A stretch of 15,335 bases of DNA from JBGPIT01 sp041485125 (GTDB lineage: Bacteria > Desulfobacterota > Binatia > UTPRO1): contig JBGPIT010000081.1 of the NCBI GenBank assembly GCA_041485125.1, positions 1-15,335 on the forward strand, given 5' to 3'. The notes beneath the pieces are model-generated. The model did not search any database. It worked only from the letters and a program-made list of their open reading frames with translations, and was not told the origin of the DNA. The position numbers were made by a program, and so were the translations under genes. Below, in pieces: positions 8,119 through 15,335 of the stretch (the stretch's first letter is position 1; each line of letters starts with the position of its first letter).

Positions 8119-8146
8119 TTGTCAACCGCGACCGGGACAGCATACT
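8119..8146 (+). promoter_or_regulatory. Sigma70-like promoter for the cyclase gene
   Basis: TTGTCA (8119-8124, five of six matches to the -35 consensus) is followed after 16 bp by CATACT (8141-8146, four of six to the -10 consensus). This is the most AT-rich spot of the intergenic region. Transcription would begin near 8153, leaving a leader of about 85 nt before the chosen GTG. The spacing is one short of the ideal. The minus strand carries an overlapping TTGACA here, but no -10 box follows it at the right distance, so the leftward glutaminase promoter was not located. Confidence 0.45.
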
Positions 8147-8238
8147 TTCGCGCTTCGGGTGGAAGGATCCGGCGCCCTCGCGCGACGGAGCGATTGCCCC
8201 AACGAGCACGTGATCGGCGACCGAGCGATGTGGGAACG

Positions 8239-11200
8239 GTGAGCGGCGCGCCGGGAGCGTTGCCGGAGGGGAACGTCCGCGGCCCGGCCCCGACGGCCCG
8301 CACCACGCGGGCGACGGTGCTGTTCGCGGACATCGTCGGCTTCACGGAGCTGTCGCACCGGATCGGTCCCGAGCGCGCGTACTTCGCCGTGACCGGCGCA
8401 CTCCGCATCCTCGACGCCGCCGCCCGCCGGCACGGCGGCTCGGTCGACAAGTATCTCGGCGACTCCGTCATGGCCGTCTTCGGCCATCCGGTGCCCGTCG
8501 CGGCGCCGGCGCGCGCGGCGGTCACCGCCGCTCTCGAGATGCGCGAGCAGGTCCGCGCGTACGTGCGCGCCCTCGACCTCGAGGTCGCGCTCGATCTGGT
8601 GATCGGCGTCAACACCGGTGCGATGGTTGCGGGCGACGTGCGCTCCGGCGTGGTGCGCGAGTTCCACGTCCTCGGCGACGCGGTGAACGTTGCCGCGCGG
8701 CTCAAGGCGCGTGCCCCGCGCGGCGGCATCTACGTCGGGCCGGAGACCGAGCGCGAGACCGCGGACGAGTTCGACTACCAGTCGCTCGGACGGATGCGGC
8801 TCAAGGGCAAGACGACCGAGGTGCCGATCTTCGAGCTCGCCGGCTCGCGCGAGCGCCGCTCGGGAACGGGGACGGGCGCGCAGCGCGGGACGTCGCCGTT
8901 CGTCGGCCGGGCGCGTGAGCTCGCCGTGCTCGCGGACCGTCTCGAGCGCGTGACGGCGGGGCAGGGCGGCGTCGTTCTCGTGATCGGGACGGAGGGCATC
9001 GGGAAGACACGGCTCGTCGCCGAGATCGAGTCGCTGCCGGGCGCGCAGCACGTCGCCATCGTCCACGCGCGCGCCGGTCTCGGGTCCGAGAGCCGCCCGG
9101 GCGAGCTCGTCGCCGATCTGCTCCTCGCATGCGGCGTCGAGACCGCGCCGGCGCGGGGGACGTCCGCGAGCCCGGAGGGCATTGCCGACCGTGCTGCCGG
9201 AGAGCTGCGACGGCAGTCGGCCACACGCCCGATCGTCGTCGTGCTCGAGGATCTACACCGCACCGACGCGACCTCGCGCGCGCTCCTGCCGCAGCTGATC
9301 GCGCGGCTCCGCGACGCGCCGGTGCTCTTCGTCTGCACGCTACGGCCCGGCCACGGAGACGCGCTCGACCATCTCCGCGCGGGGATCGATCCGGCCTCGA
9401 TCGACGAGATCGAGCTCGGCGCGCTCTCCCTCGACGAGAGCACACGGCTGATCGACGCGGTCGCCGCCGGCGTGCTCGACGACGAAGGTCGCGCGCTCGT
9501 GCTGGCGCACGCCGGCGGTCACCCGGCGCGTCTGGTGAGCGGCATCTTTCTCGAGCCGGCGCTCCGCGCCGAGCGCGGGCGCGCCGGCAGCGAGCGCCGC
9601 TCGGGCGAGACCGAGCGCCGCCGCGCGACCATCCTCTTCGCCGACATCACGGGCTTCACGTCGCTCACCGAGCGCATGGGCGCCGAGCGCGCGTATCCGG
9701 TCGTCGTCGGTGCGCTGCATCTCCTCGACGAGGTCGCGCGCAAGCACGGCGGCACCGTCGAGAAGTATCTCGGCGACTGCGTCATGGCGCTCTTCGGCGT
9801 GCCCGAGGCAATCGAGGACGCGCCGCGGGCGGCGGTGAACGCCGCGATCGAGATGCGCCGGCGCGTGCGTGCCTACTGCGAGAGGCTCGGGGCGGAGATG
9901 CAGCTCGACGTGCACAGCGGCATCAACACCGGTCTCGGCATCGCCGGCGACATCAGCGGACCGTTGATCCGCGAGTCGGCAGTGATGGGCGAGCCGGTGA
10001 GCGTCGCCGACGAGCTCAAGGACCTGGCGCCGGCCGGCCAGATCTACGTCGGCCTCGAGGTGCAGCGCGCGACCGCCGCCGTGTTCGAGTACCGCGAGCT
10101 CGACGCCAGCACGCGGAAGAGCCGGGACGCGGCGGTGCGCGTGTTCGCGCTGCTGTCCGAGCAGGAGCGGCTGCACCGGGCGCGCATCGGCGCCGAGCGC
10201 CGGGTGTTCTCGGCCCTGGTCGGCCGCGAGCGCGAGCTCGACGTCCTGCGCGGGACGCTCGCCCGCCTGCGCGAGGGGAACGGCGCGGTCGTGAGCGTCG
10301 TCGGCGCGGCGGGCCTCGGCAAGTCACGCCTCCTCGCCGAGCTCGCCGCCAGCGACGAGGCGCGCGGCGTCGCCTGGCGCGAAGGACGCTCGGTCACGAC
10401 CGGCCAACATCTGAGCTTCCATACGATCGCCGACCTCTGTCGCTCCTTGGCGGAGATCGCCGACGGCGACGACGACGCGGTCGCGCGGCAGAAGCTCACG
10501 GCCGCGATCGGCCGGCTCCTTCCCGACGAGGTCGACGAGGTCTTGCCGTTCATCGCCACGTTGCTCGGCCTCGACCTCGACGACGCCGCGCGCGCGCGCG
10601 TCGCGAGCCTGCAGGGCGACGCGATGGAGAAGCTGACCTTGCGGAGCGTGACGCAGCTGCTCCGCTCGGCAAGCCGCCTCGGGCCCGTCGTCCTGGTGAT
10701 GATGGACGACCTGCACTGGGCCGACCTCTCGTCGATCGGCCTCCTCGAGTCGCTGCTCCGCCTCTCGGAGGAGCAGCCGATCGTCTTCATCCATCTTTTC
10801 CGGCCGGGCTTCCCGCAGACCTCCGAGCACGTGCGCCAGGAGGCCCGGACGCGCCACGCCGACCGCTACGTCGACGTCGAGCTCGCGCCCCTCGACGCCG
10901 GCGCCGCGCGGCGTCTCCTCAACAACCTCTTCCACGAGGGCGACCTGCCGCACGCGACCCGCCAGCTGATCGAGGAGAGGGCGCAAGGTAACCCATTCTA
11001 TATCGAGGAGGTCATCCACGCGCTCGTCGACCAAGGCGCGGTCGAGTACCGCGACGGGACCTTTCGCGCCACCGACAAGATCGGCGCCGTCGAGATTCCG
11101 GGGACGGTCCACGAGCTGGTGATGACGCGCGTCGACGCGCTCGCGCTCCGCCAGCGGCAGCTCTTGCAGGCCGCCTCGGTGATCGGCGGCGAGTTCGATG

Positions 11201-12993
11201 CCGCCGTGCTGGGCGAGATCGTCGGCGACGCCGCGGGTCTCGGCGACGAGCTGCAGACGCTCATAGACGCCGAGTTCCTGGCGCGGTCGGCGCGCGGTGC
11301 GGGCGGCGAGTACGCCTTCAAGCACCGGCTGGTGCAGGAGGTGATCTACGACGGCCTGCTGCACGCGCGGCGCGCGACGCTCCATCGTCAGGTCGCCGAG
11401 GCGATGGAACGTCTGTTCGCCGAGGACGTGCCGGGGTACGCCGGGATGCTGGCGTTTCACTACAGCAAGGCCGGCGTCGTCGAGCGCGCCGAGACCTTCC
11501 TCTTCCGCGCCGGCGCCGAGGCGGCGCGCGCCGCCGCGCCGAGCGAGGCGCTGCATTTCTTCGAGGCGGCGTCGAAGCTCTACGTCGAGATCCACGGCGA
11601 CGGCGGCGACCCCGCGAAGCGCGTCTTGCTCGAGAAGAACATCGCGCGCGCACTCTACTACCGCGGTCGCTTCATCGAGGCGATCGAGCACTTCAATCGC
11701 GCCCTGGTGCTGCTCGGGGATCGCGTCGTCGAGGGCCGCCTCGCGCTCGGCCTGCGCTTCGCCGCCAACCTCGGCGCGGTCCTGGCGCGCCTCTACGGTC
11801 CGCGGCTCGGGCGCCGCCCGCGCGCGGCGACGGCGCGCCAGCGCGAGATCATGGAGCTGCGCTACGCGCGCGCCGAGGCGACCGTCACGAGCCAGCCGAC
11901 GCGCCACGTCTTCGACAGCATGGACAGCCTCGCCTTTTTGCAGCGGATCGATCCCGCCACGGTCCCCGGGTCGGGGAAGTTCTACGCCGGTGCCGCCGCG
12001 CTCTTCGCGTTCGGCGGCATCTCCTTCGACGTCAGCCGGCGGCTCTCCGCGCAGGCGCACGCGCTCGTGCCGCCCGACGCGCCCGACGACTACCTCTACG
12101 AGCGCGCGATGAGCTTCACCTACCGCGTCCTCGAGGGCGACTGGGCGAACGAGCACGAGATCGAGCCGGCCCGCATCGCGGAAAGCGTCCGCAACGGTCA
12201 GCTCTGGGGACCCACGACCTACCTCGGGCTCCTCGGCGAGAAGCGCCTCCACCGCGGCGACTTCGCCGGCGCGCAGGCGTGCGTCGAGGAGATCGACCGC
12301 ATCTGGGACCTCTTCCAGTACGATCTGGCGAAGACCAATCACTACTACCTCAACACGCTGCTGCCGCTCGAGCGCGGCGAGCTGAAATCGGCGATCGAGG
12401 CGGCGAACGCCTACTACGACGAGAACCCCGAGGACCTGCTCCACATCCTCGCGCTCGGCGCGAAAGCCAAGGCGCAGGCGCTGCTCGGCGAGCTCGACGC
12501 CGCCGAGGAGACGCTTCGGCGCGCCGCGGAGGTGGTCGCGCGCTCGTCGCCGGTGCCGCCCTTCCACGTCAGCTCCTATCAGCGCTCGCGCTTTCTCCTC
12601 GACGTCGCGCGGCTCGAGGAGGCGATCGCGGGCTCGGACGGCGCCGCGCGGCGGCGCTGGCGTCGCCAAGCCCGGAGAAGCGGCGGCGCGGCGCGGCGGT
12701 CCGCGGCGAAGGTCGCGTGGCGTAGGACCGAGGTGCTACGGCTCGCGGGCCGCCTTCACGCGCTCCTCGGTCATCACCGCCGCGCGCTTCGTCTGCTCGA
12801 GCGAAGCGCGGAAATCGGCGAGCGCTTGGGCGCCCGCCCCGAGACCGCGCGTACCTACACCGAGGCCGGACGGACTCTCCGCGACGGCGAGCGTTTCCGG
12901 GGTCTCGACCGTGCGGCGTGTCTCGCCCGCGCGCGGGACGAGCTCACGGCGCTCGGTCTCGGCTGGGACCTACAACGTCTCGCGCCGGCGTGA
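8239..12993 (+). CDS. Duplicated class III adenylate cyclase - ATPase module protein with C-terminal TPR-like region
   Basis: This 1584-residue soluble protein is predicted to make cAMP. The order is cyclase domain 1 (about 24-200), P-loop ATPase 1 (219-440), cyclase domain 2 (462-640), P-loop ATPase 2 (657-930), linker, then helical TPR-like repeats (about 1075-1550). Cyclase 1 has metal Asps D31 and D75, ATP-selecting K71 and transition-state N150 and R154; the partner position for purine recognition is H143, not the usual Asp/Thr. Cyclase 2 keeps D469, K509 and D513 but has S588 and E592 in place of Asn and Arg, so only one composite site looks complete. ATPase 1 has GTEGIGKT (250-257) and VVVLEDLH (333-340); ATPase 2 has GAAGLGKS (689-696) and VLVMMDDLHWAD (818-829). 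The start is uncertain: GTG 8239 has only GGGA nearby, and GTG 8230 or TTG 8194 are alternatives. Similar layouts sense small molecules or carbonate in animal soluble cyclases. Confidence 0.93.
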   Translation: MSGAPGALPEGNVRGPAPTARTTRATVLFADIVGFTELSHRIGPERAYFAVTGALRILDAAARRHGGSVDKYLGDSVMAVFGHPVPVAAPARAAVTAALEMREQVRAYVRALDLEVALDLVIGVNTGAMVAGDVRSGVVREFHVLGDAVNVAARLKARAPRGGIYVGPETERETADEFDYQSLGRMRLKGKTTEVPIFELAGSRERRSGTGTGAQRGTSPFVGRARELAVLADRLERVTAGQGGVVLVIGTEGIGKTRLVAEIESLPGAQHVAIVHARAGLGSESRPGELVADLLLACGVETAPARGTSASPEGIADRAAGELRRQSATRPIVVVLEDLHRTDATSRALLPQLIARLRDAPVLFVCTLRPGHGDALDHLRAGIDPASIDEIELGALSLDESTRLIDAVAAGVLDDEGRALVLAHAGGHPARLVSGIFLEPALRAERGRAGSERRSGETERRRATILFADITGFTSLTERMGAERAYPVVVGALHLLDEVARKHGGTVEKYLGDCVMALFGVPEAIEDAPRAAVNAAIEMRRRVRAYCERLGAEMQLDVHSGINTGLGIAGDISGPLIRESAVMGEPVSVADELKDLAPAGQIYVGLEVQRATAAVFEYRELDASTRKSRDAAVRVFALLSEQERLHRARIGAERRVFSALVGRERELDVLRGTLARLREGNGAVVSVVGAAGLGKSRLLAELAASDEARGVAWREGRSVTTGQHLSFHTIADLCRSLAEIADGDDDAVARQKLTAAIGRLLPDEVDEVLPFIATLLGLDLDDAARARVASLQGDAMEKLTLRSVTQLLRSASRLGPVVLVMMDDLHWADLSSIGLLESLLRLSEEQPIVFIHLFRPGFPQTSEHVRQEARTRHADRYVDVELAPLDAGAARRLLNNLFHEGDLPHATRQLIEERAQGNPFYIEEVIHALVDQGAVEYRDGTFRATDKIGAVEIPGTVHELVMTRVDALALRQRQLLQAASVIGGEFDAAVLGEIVGDAAGLGDELQTLIDAEFLARSARGAGGEYAFKHRLVQEVIYDGLLHARRATLHRQVAEAMERLFAEDVPGYAGMLAFHYSKAGVVERAETFLFRAGAEAARAAAPSEALHFFEAASKLYVEIHGDGGDPAKRVLLEKNIARALYYRGRFIEAIEHFNRALVLLGDRVVEGRLALGLRFAANLGAVLARLYGPRLGRRPRAATARQREIMELRYARAEATVTSQPTRHVFDSMDSLAFLQRIDPATVPGSGKFYAGAAALFAFGGISFDVSRRLSAQAHALVPPDAPDDYLYERAMSFTYRVLEGDWANEHEIEPARIAESVRNGQLWGPTTYLGLLGEKRLHRGDFAGAQACVEEIDRIWDLFQYDLAKTNHYYLNTLLPLERGELKSAIEAANAYYDENPEDLLHILALGAKAKAQALLGELDAAEETLRRAAEVVARSSPVPPFHVSSYQRSRFLLDVARLEEAIAGSDGAARRRWRRQARRSGGAARRSAAKVAWRRTEVLRLAGRLHALLGHHRRALRLLERSAEIGERLGARPETARTYTEAGRTLRDGERFRGLDRAACLARARDELTALGLGWDLQRLAPA
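8443..9798 (+). repeat. Pair of near-identical 42-nt segments marking an internal duplication
   Basis: Segments 8443-8484 and 9757-9798 match at 38 of 42 bases and encode the K-Y-L-G-D metal-site motif of cyclase domains 1 and 2. They are 1314 bp (438 codons) apart. The same 438-residue offset holds for D31/D469, K71/K509, D75/D513, G146/G584 and N150/S588, so the two cyclase domains align without a gap. The P-loop lysines K256 and K695 are 439 apart. A whole cyclase-ATPase unit was therefore duplicated in tandem. Confidence 0.8.
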
Positions 12994-13034
12994 GCGTGGT
13001 GCAGACGGCGTACCGCCCCGTACGCTCCGCGGCA

Positions 13035-14633
13035 ATGCGCCGCGACCCGCTCGGGCGAGCGCGCAGCGCGGGCGGCGTCTCCCTGCTCGTCGCCGTGGCG
13101 CTGACGGGACTCTCGGCGGCACTTTACGCGCTCGCCTTCCCGCCGGTGGCAGCGCGACCGCTCGCCTGGATCGCGCTGGTGCCGTTCCTCATCGCACTCC
13201 GCGACGCTTCCGTGCGGCGGCGACTGCTGCTCGGCATGCTCTGGACCCTCGCGGTCGGGTGGGGCGTCGGAACCTGGATGCCGTCGGCCGTCTCGGGCTA
13301 CTTCCACCAGCCGCTCGCCGTCGGCATCGCGCTTTTCCTGATCGTCACGGGCGCAATGGCCGCGCCGTACTACACCGCGTTCGCGTGTGCCTACCCGCCG
13401 CTCGTTCGACGCTTCGCGCCGGCCGCGCCGCTGCTCGCCGGCGCCGCGTGGGCGGGGGCGGAGCTCGCGCGCGGACGGCTCCTCAACGGGACGCTCGTCT
13501 ACGTCGGCAACTCGCCATGGGCAACCTTCGGCTACTCGCAGGCGGGTGTCGCGCCGCTCATCCAGGTCGCGTCGATCACCGGTATCTACGGCGTGTCTTT
13601 CGTCCTGGTCGTCGTGAATGCCGCGCTCGCCGAGATGGTGTGGCGGCTCGGCATCGAGCAGCGGGTGCCGCGGAGCGCGTGGAATGGTGTCGCGCTCGCG
13701 CTTGCGACGGTCGGTCTCACCCTCGCGTTCGGCGCGGTCGTATTGCGCGCGGAGCGTCGCGGACCGACGGGCCCTGCGCCGGTGCCGATCGCGATCGCGC
13801 AAGCGAACCTCGGTGCGGCGGCGCGTTGGGGATCGGAGGGCGCGGGCCGCACGCTCGACGCCTATCTCCGCCTGACGCGCGAGGCGCTCGAGCGCGGCAA
13901 GCCGGCGATCGTCTTCTGGCCCGAGGCCGCGGTGACGTACTTCCTGGAGCAGGACCCGCTCTACGGTCCGGCGCTCGCCGCGGCGCTGCGTGACCGCGAC
14001 GTCGAGCTGGTGGTCGGTGCGCCGCGCGCGGGCGAGGCCGACGGCGCGCCACCCTACACGAACAGCGTCTATCTGATCGCCGCCGGCGGCACGCTCGCCG
14101 GGCGCTACGACAAGCAGTACCTGCTGCCGTTCATGGAGTACTTTCCGCTCCGTCTCGAGCTGGCGCGCCGGCGCTTCGGACGGATCCGCGAGTTCACGCC
14201 GGGCGCGCCGACGCCGCCGCTGCCGACGCGCGCCGGCAAGGCGGGTGTCCTCGTCTGCAACGAGGCGCTCTTGCCGCACGTCGCGGCCGAACGCACCGCG
14301 CAAGGCGCCGAGTATCTCATCAATCCGTCGAACGACAGCTGGGTGTCGAACGCCGGCTTCGCCGAGCAGCAGCTCGACATCGTCTCGCTGCGGGCGGTGG
14401 AGCAGGGCACCACCCTCGTGCGCGTCTCCGATTCCGGCCCGTCGGCCGTGATCGATCGCTTCGGTCGTGTGCTCGCGCGCACCGCGCCGCTCACGCGCGC
14501 CGTGCTGCCGGCGACGCTCGTGCCGCGCCGCGTCGGCACGATCTATGCGGCCGTGGGCGACGTGTTCGGTGTCGCCTGCCTCGCGGTCGTCGTCCTCGCG
14601 TTGCTCGTGAGCGGCCGCCAACGCGGCAATTGA
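13035..14633 (+). CDS. lnt: Apolipoprotein N-acyltransferase
   Basis: This is the third enzyme of lipoprotein maturation. It moves an acyl chain from a phospholipid to the N-terminal Cys of the apolipoprotein at the periplasmic face of the inner membrane. The 532-residue product has about six N-terminal membrane segments from residue 15, the PWATFGYSQAG motif (161-171), a carbon-nitrogen hydrolase domain (about 250-490) and a final membrane helix (about 505-526). The catalytic triad is present: E297 in FWPEAA, K360 in RYDKQYLLPFMEYFPL and C408 in LVCNEALLPH. NPSNDSWVSNAGFAEQQ (430-446) and SLRAVEQGTTLVRVSDSGPS (451-470) are also family motifs. ATG 13035 has no clear ribosome site. An in-frame GTG at 12990 overlaps the cyclase stop as GTGA and would add 15 residues, so translational coupling to the cyclase gene is possible. 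Nothing suggests a functional link with cyclic nucleotides. Confidence 0.95.
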   Translation: MRRDPLGRARSAGGVSLLVAVALTGLSAALYALAFPPVAARPLAWIALVPFLIALRDASVRRRLLLGMLWTLAVGWGVGTWMPSAVSGYFHQPLAVGIALFLIVTGAMAAPYYTAFACAYPPLVRRFAPAAPLLAGAAWAGAELARGRLLNGTLVYVGNSPWATFGYSQAGVAPLIQVASITGIYGVSFVLVVVNAALAEMVWRLGIEQRVPRSAWNGVALALATVGLTLAFGAVVLRAERRGPTGPAPVPIAIAQANLGAAARWGSEGAGRTLDAYLRLTREALERGKPAIVFWPEAAVTYFLEQDPLYGPALAAALRDRDVELVVGAPRAGEADGAPPYTNSVYLIAAGGTLAGRYDKQYLLPFMEYFPLRLELARRRFGRIREFTPGAPTPPLPTRAGKAGVLVCNEALLPHVAAERTAQGAEYLINPSNDSWVSNAGFAEQQLDIVSLRAVEQGTTLVRVSDSGPSAVIDRFGRVLARTAPLTRAVLPATLVPRRVGTIYAAVGDVFGVACLAVVVLALLVSGRQRGN

Positions 14634-14674
14634 GCGCGTCCACGGCTCGTGCTTAGGTGCCCGCGAGCGATTCG

Positions 14675-15103
14675 ATGGCAACGATGCTGGAACAGGGGAT
14701 CGGGATCGAGGAGAGCAGGGGGGGCGCCCGGGTGCGGATCCCGTACGGGTTGCTGTGCACGCTCGTCGGTCTCGCGATCGGCTGGCTGCCGATCCTGGTG
14801 CACGGCCCGATCCCCGAGAAGTACAACATCCTCTACATTCGCGGCGCGATCGCGGTGTGGGGCTGGTACACGGCGCGTCTGCTGATCGGCTTCCTCGTCG
14901 GCATCACGCGCTGGCCGTTGCGCTGGTACGTGCGCGGCCCTCTCTGCGGCCTGGTGATGCTGTTTCCGCTGAGCCTCGTGTCGCTGGCGACGCCGGGCTG
15001 CGGACCGCCGTGCATGGGGCTGAACCTCACCACCGCGGTCGCGATCGGCACGATCGTCGCCGGGGTCGCGTATGCCGTGACGGGGCGGCATCGTGGTGAC
15101 TGA
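14675..15103 (+). CDS. Small membrane protein of unknown function
   Basis: I do not recognise this 142-residue protein. It has a short charged N-terminus and about four hydrophobic stretches (roughly residues 25-43, 54-76, 88-106 and 117-136). The third loop holds CGPPC (109-113). Arg and Trp cluster between helices two and three (TRWPLRWYVRG, 78-88). It lies 41 bp after the lnt stop and 55 bp before the phosphoesterase on the same strand, so it is probably part of that transcript. The start is unsure: GTG 14657 and ATG 14684 are in frame, and none has a strong ribosome site. Coding is supported by the regular hydrophobic pattern and operon-like spacing; the antisense frames give Arg-rich sequence. 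Confidence 0.7.
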   Translation: MATMLEQGIGIEESRGGARVRIPYGLLCTLVGLAIGWLPILVHGPIPEKYNILYIRGAIAVWGWYTARLLIGFLVGITRWPLRWYVRGPLCGLVMLFPLSLVSLATPGCGPPCMGLNLTTAVAIGTIVAGVAYAVTGRHRGD

Positions 15104-15158
15104 GCGGCGTCTTTGCGGCGCCCGGCGCTGCCGTGACCGCTTCCCCGACGTGTGACCG

Positions 15159-15335
15159 ATGCGTGCCCTGCTCGTCTCTGATCTCCACTACACCCTGAAG
15201 CAGCTCGACTGGGTCGACGGGGTCGCGGATCGCTTCGATCTCGTGGTGATCGCGGGCGATTCGCTGGACGTCGCCTCGATCGTCGCGCTCGGCGCGCAGA
15301 TCGTCGTGGTCTCGAAGTACCTTCGCCGCCTTGCC
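15159..15335 (+). CDS. Calcineurin-like metallophosphoesterase, N-terminal part (cut by window edge)
   Basis: Only the first 59 residues are inside the window and no stop is reached. ATG 15159 begins MRALLVSDLHYTLKQLDWV. It contains the first two metal-binding blocks of the calcineurin-like phosphoesterase fold: D8-x-H10 in a beta-strand context and G33-D34 in LVVIAGDSLD. The later GNH and GHxH blocks would lie beyond the edge. The family hydrolyses phosphate esters with two metal ions, and members include phosphodiesterases of cyclic nucleotides, nucleotides, lipids and nucleic acids. The substrate cannot be told from this fragment. Its closeness to a cyclase gene makes a cyclic-nucleotide phosphodiesterase worth considering, but nothing visible proves it. 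Confidence 0.8.
   Translation, partial: MRALLVSDLHYTLKQLDWVDGVADRFDLVVIAGDSLDVASIVALGAQIVVVSKYLRRLA

Noticed and set aside
8120..8125. Perfect TTGACA -35 box on the minus strand for the glutaminase gene
   Set aside because: At 16-18 bp the following sequence is GC-only or nearly so, with nothing like a -10 box.
7970..8209. N-terminal extension of the glutaminase to 8209
   Set aside because: The ATG at 7969 has a well-placed GGAG and the family alignment begins just after it. The extension crosses the regulatory dyad.
7936..8238. N-terminal extension of the cyclase frame back to 7936
   Set aside because: It would run through the promoter and inverted repeat and overlap the glutaminase start. 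The added residues are Arg/Pro-rich and unlike a domain.
8239..10128. Bicarbonate-binding site like that of human soluble adenylyl cyclase
   Set aside because: In the degenerate site the Arg position expected to hold the anion is Glu592, so direct bicarbonate binding in the human manner is not supported by the residues.
10324..12669. A 781-codon open frame on the minus strand
   Set aside because: It is antisense to the ATPase and TPR part of the cyclase protein, is rich in Arg, Glu and Val without recognisable motifs, and follows from the GC-rich third codon positions of the real gene.
12855..14681. A 608-codon open frame on the minus strand
   Set aside because: It is antisense to lnt, whose catalytic triad is intact. 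The product is a low-complexity Arg/Asp/Glu/His sequence.
1..15335. CRISPR array, insertion sequence, tRNA or phage remnants
   Set aside because: No spaced direct repeats, transposase motifs, tRNA cloverleaf or integrase were seen; all dense regions are explained by ordinary genes.

Overview
The window is GC-rich bacterial DNA with tightly packed genes. It reads as a chromosome segment from a Gram-negative soil or groundwater type lineage. Apolipoprotein N-acyltransferase implies lipoprotein maturation. A secreted beta-helix protein with repeated F-K-C-Y-R-V modules and a Thr/Pro tail is a style I associate with Candidatus Binatota or former deltaproteobacterial genomes. That taxonomic guess is weak and rests on protein style only.

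Layout. The left half is transcribed leftwards: a secreted parallel beta-helix protein running off the left edge (1-2165), a GT39-like membrane glycosyltransferase (2419-3984), a SulP anion permease with a C-terminal STAS domain (4103-5908) and a three-domain glutaminase-STAS-cyclic-nucleotide-binding protein (6116-7969). A 269-bp divergent control region follows (7970-8238). It carries a perfect 11+11 bp inverted repeat and a sigma70-like promoter pointing right. The right half is transcribed rightwards: a 1584-residue cyclase/ATPase/TPR signalling protein (8239-12993), apolipoprotein N-acyltransferase (13035-14633), a small membrane protein (14675-15103) and the start of a metallophosphoesterase cut by the right edge (15159-15335).

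How the genes may work together. The most interesting part is the head-to-head pair in the middle. One gene encodes a predicted cAMP-producing enzyme built from two cyclase-ATPase modules. The other encodes a glutaminase carrying a cyclic-nucleotide-binding domain with the phosphate-binding Glu and Arg intact. The simplest hypothesis is a local circuit in which the cyclase makes the nucleotide that controls glutamine hydrolysis, hence ammonia and glutamate supply. The neighbouring SulP permease could supply an anion such as bicarbonate or sulfate. The two cyclase domains align without a gap at a spacing of 438 residues. The second has lost the transition-state Asn and Arg, so the pair should form one complete and one incomplete active site, like the C1/C2 arrangement of animal adenylyl cyclases. 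Coupling between these genes is inferred from position and domain content only.

No tRNA, rRNA, insertion sequence, CRISPR array or phage feature was seen. The many long open frames opposite the real genes are by-products of high GC content.
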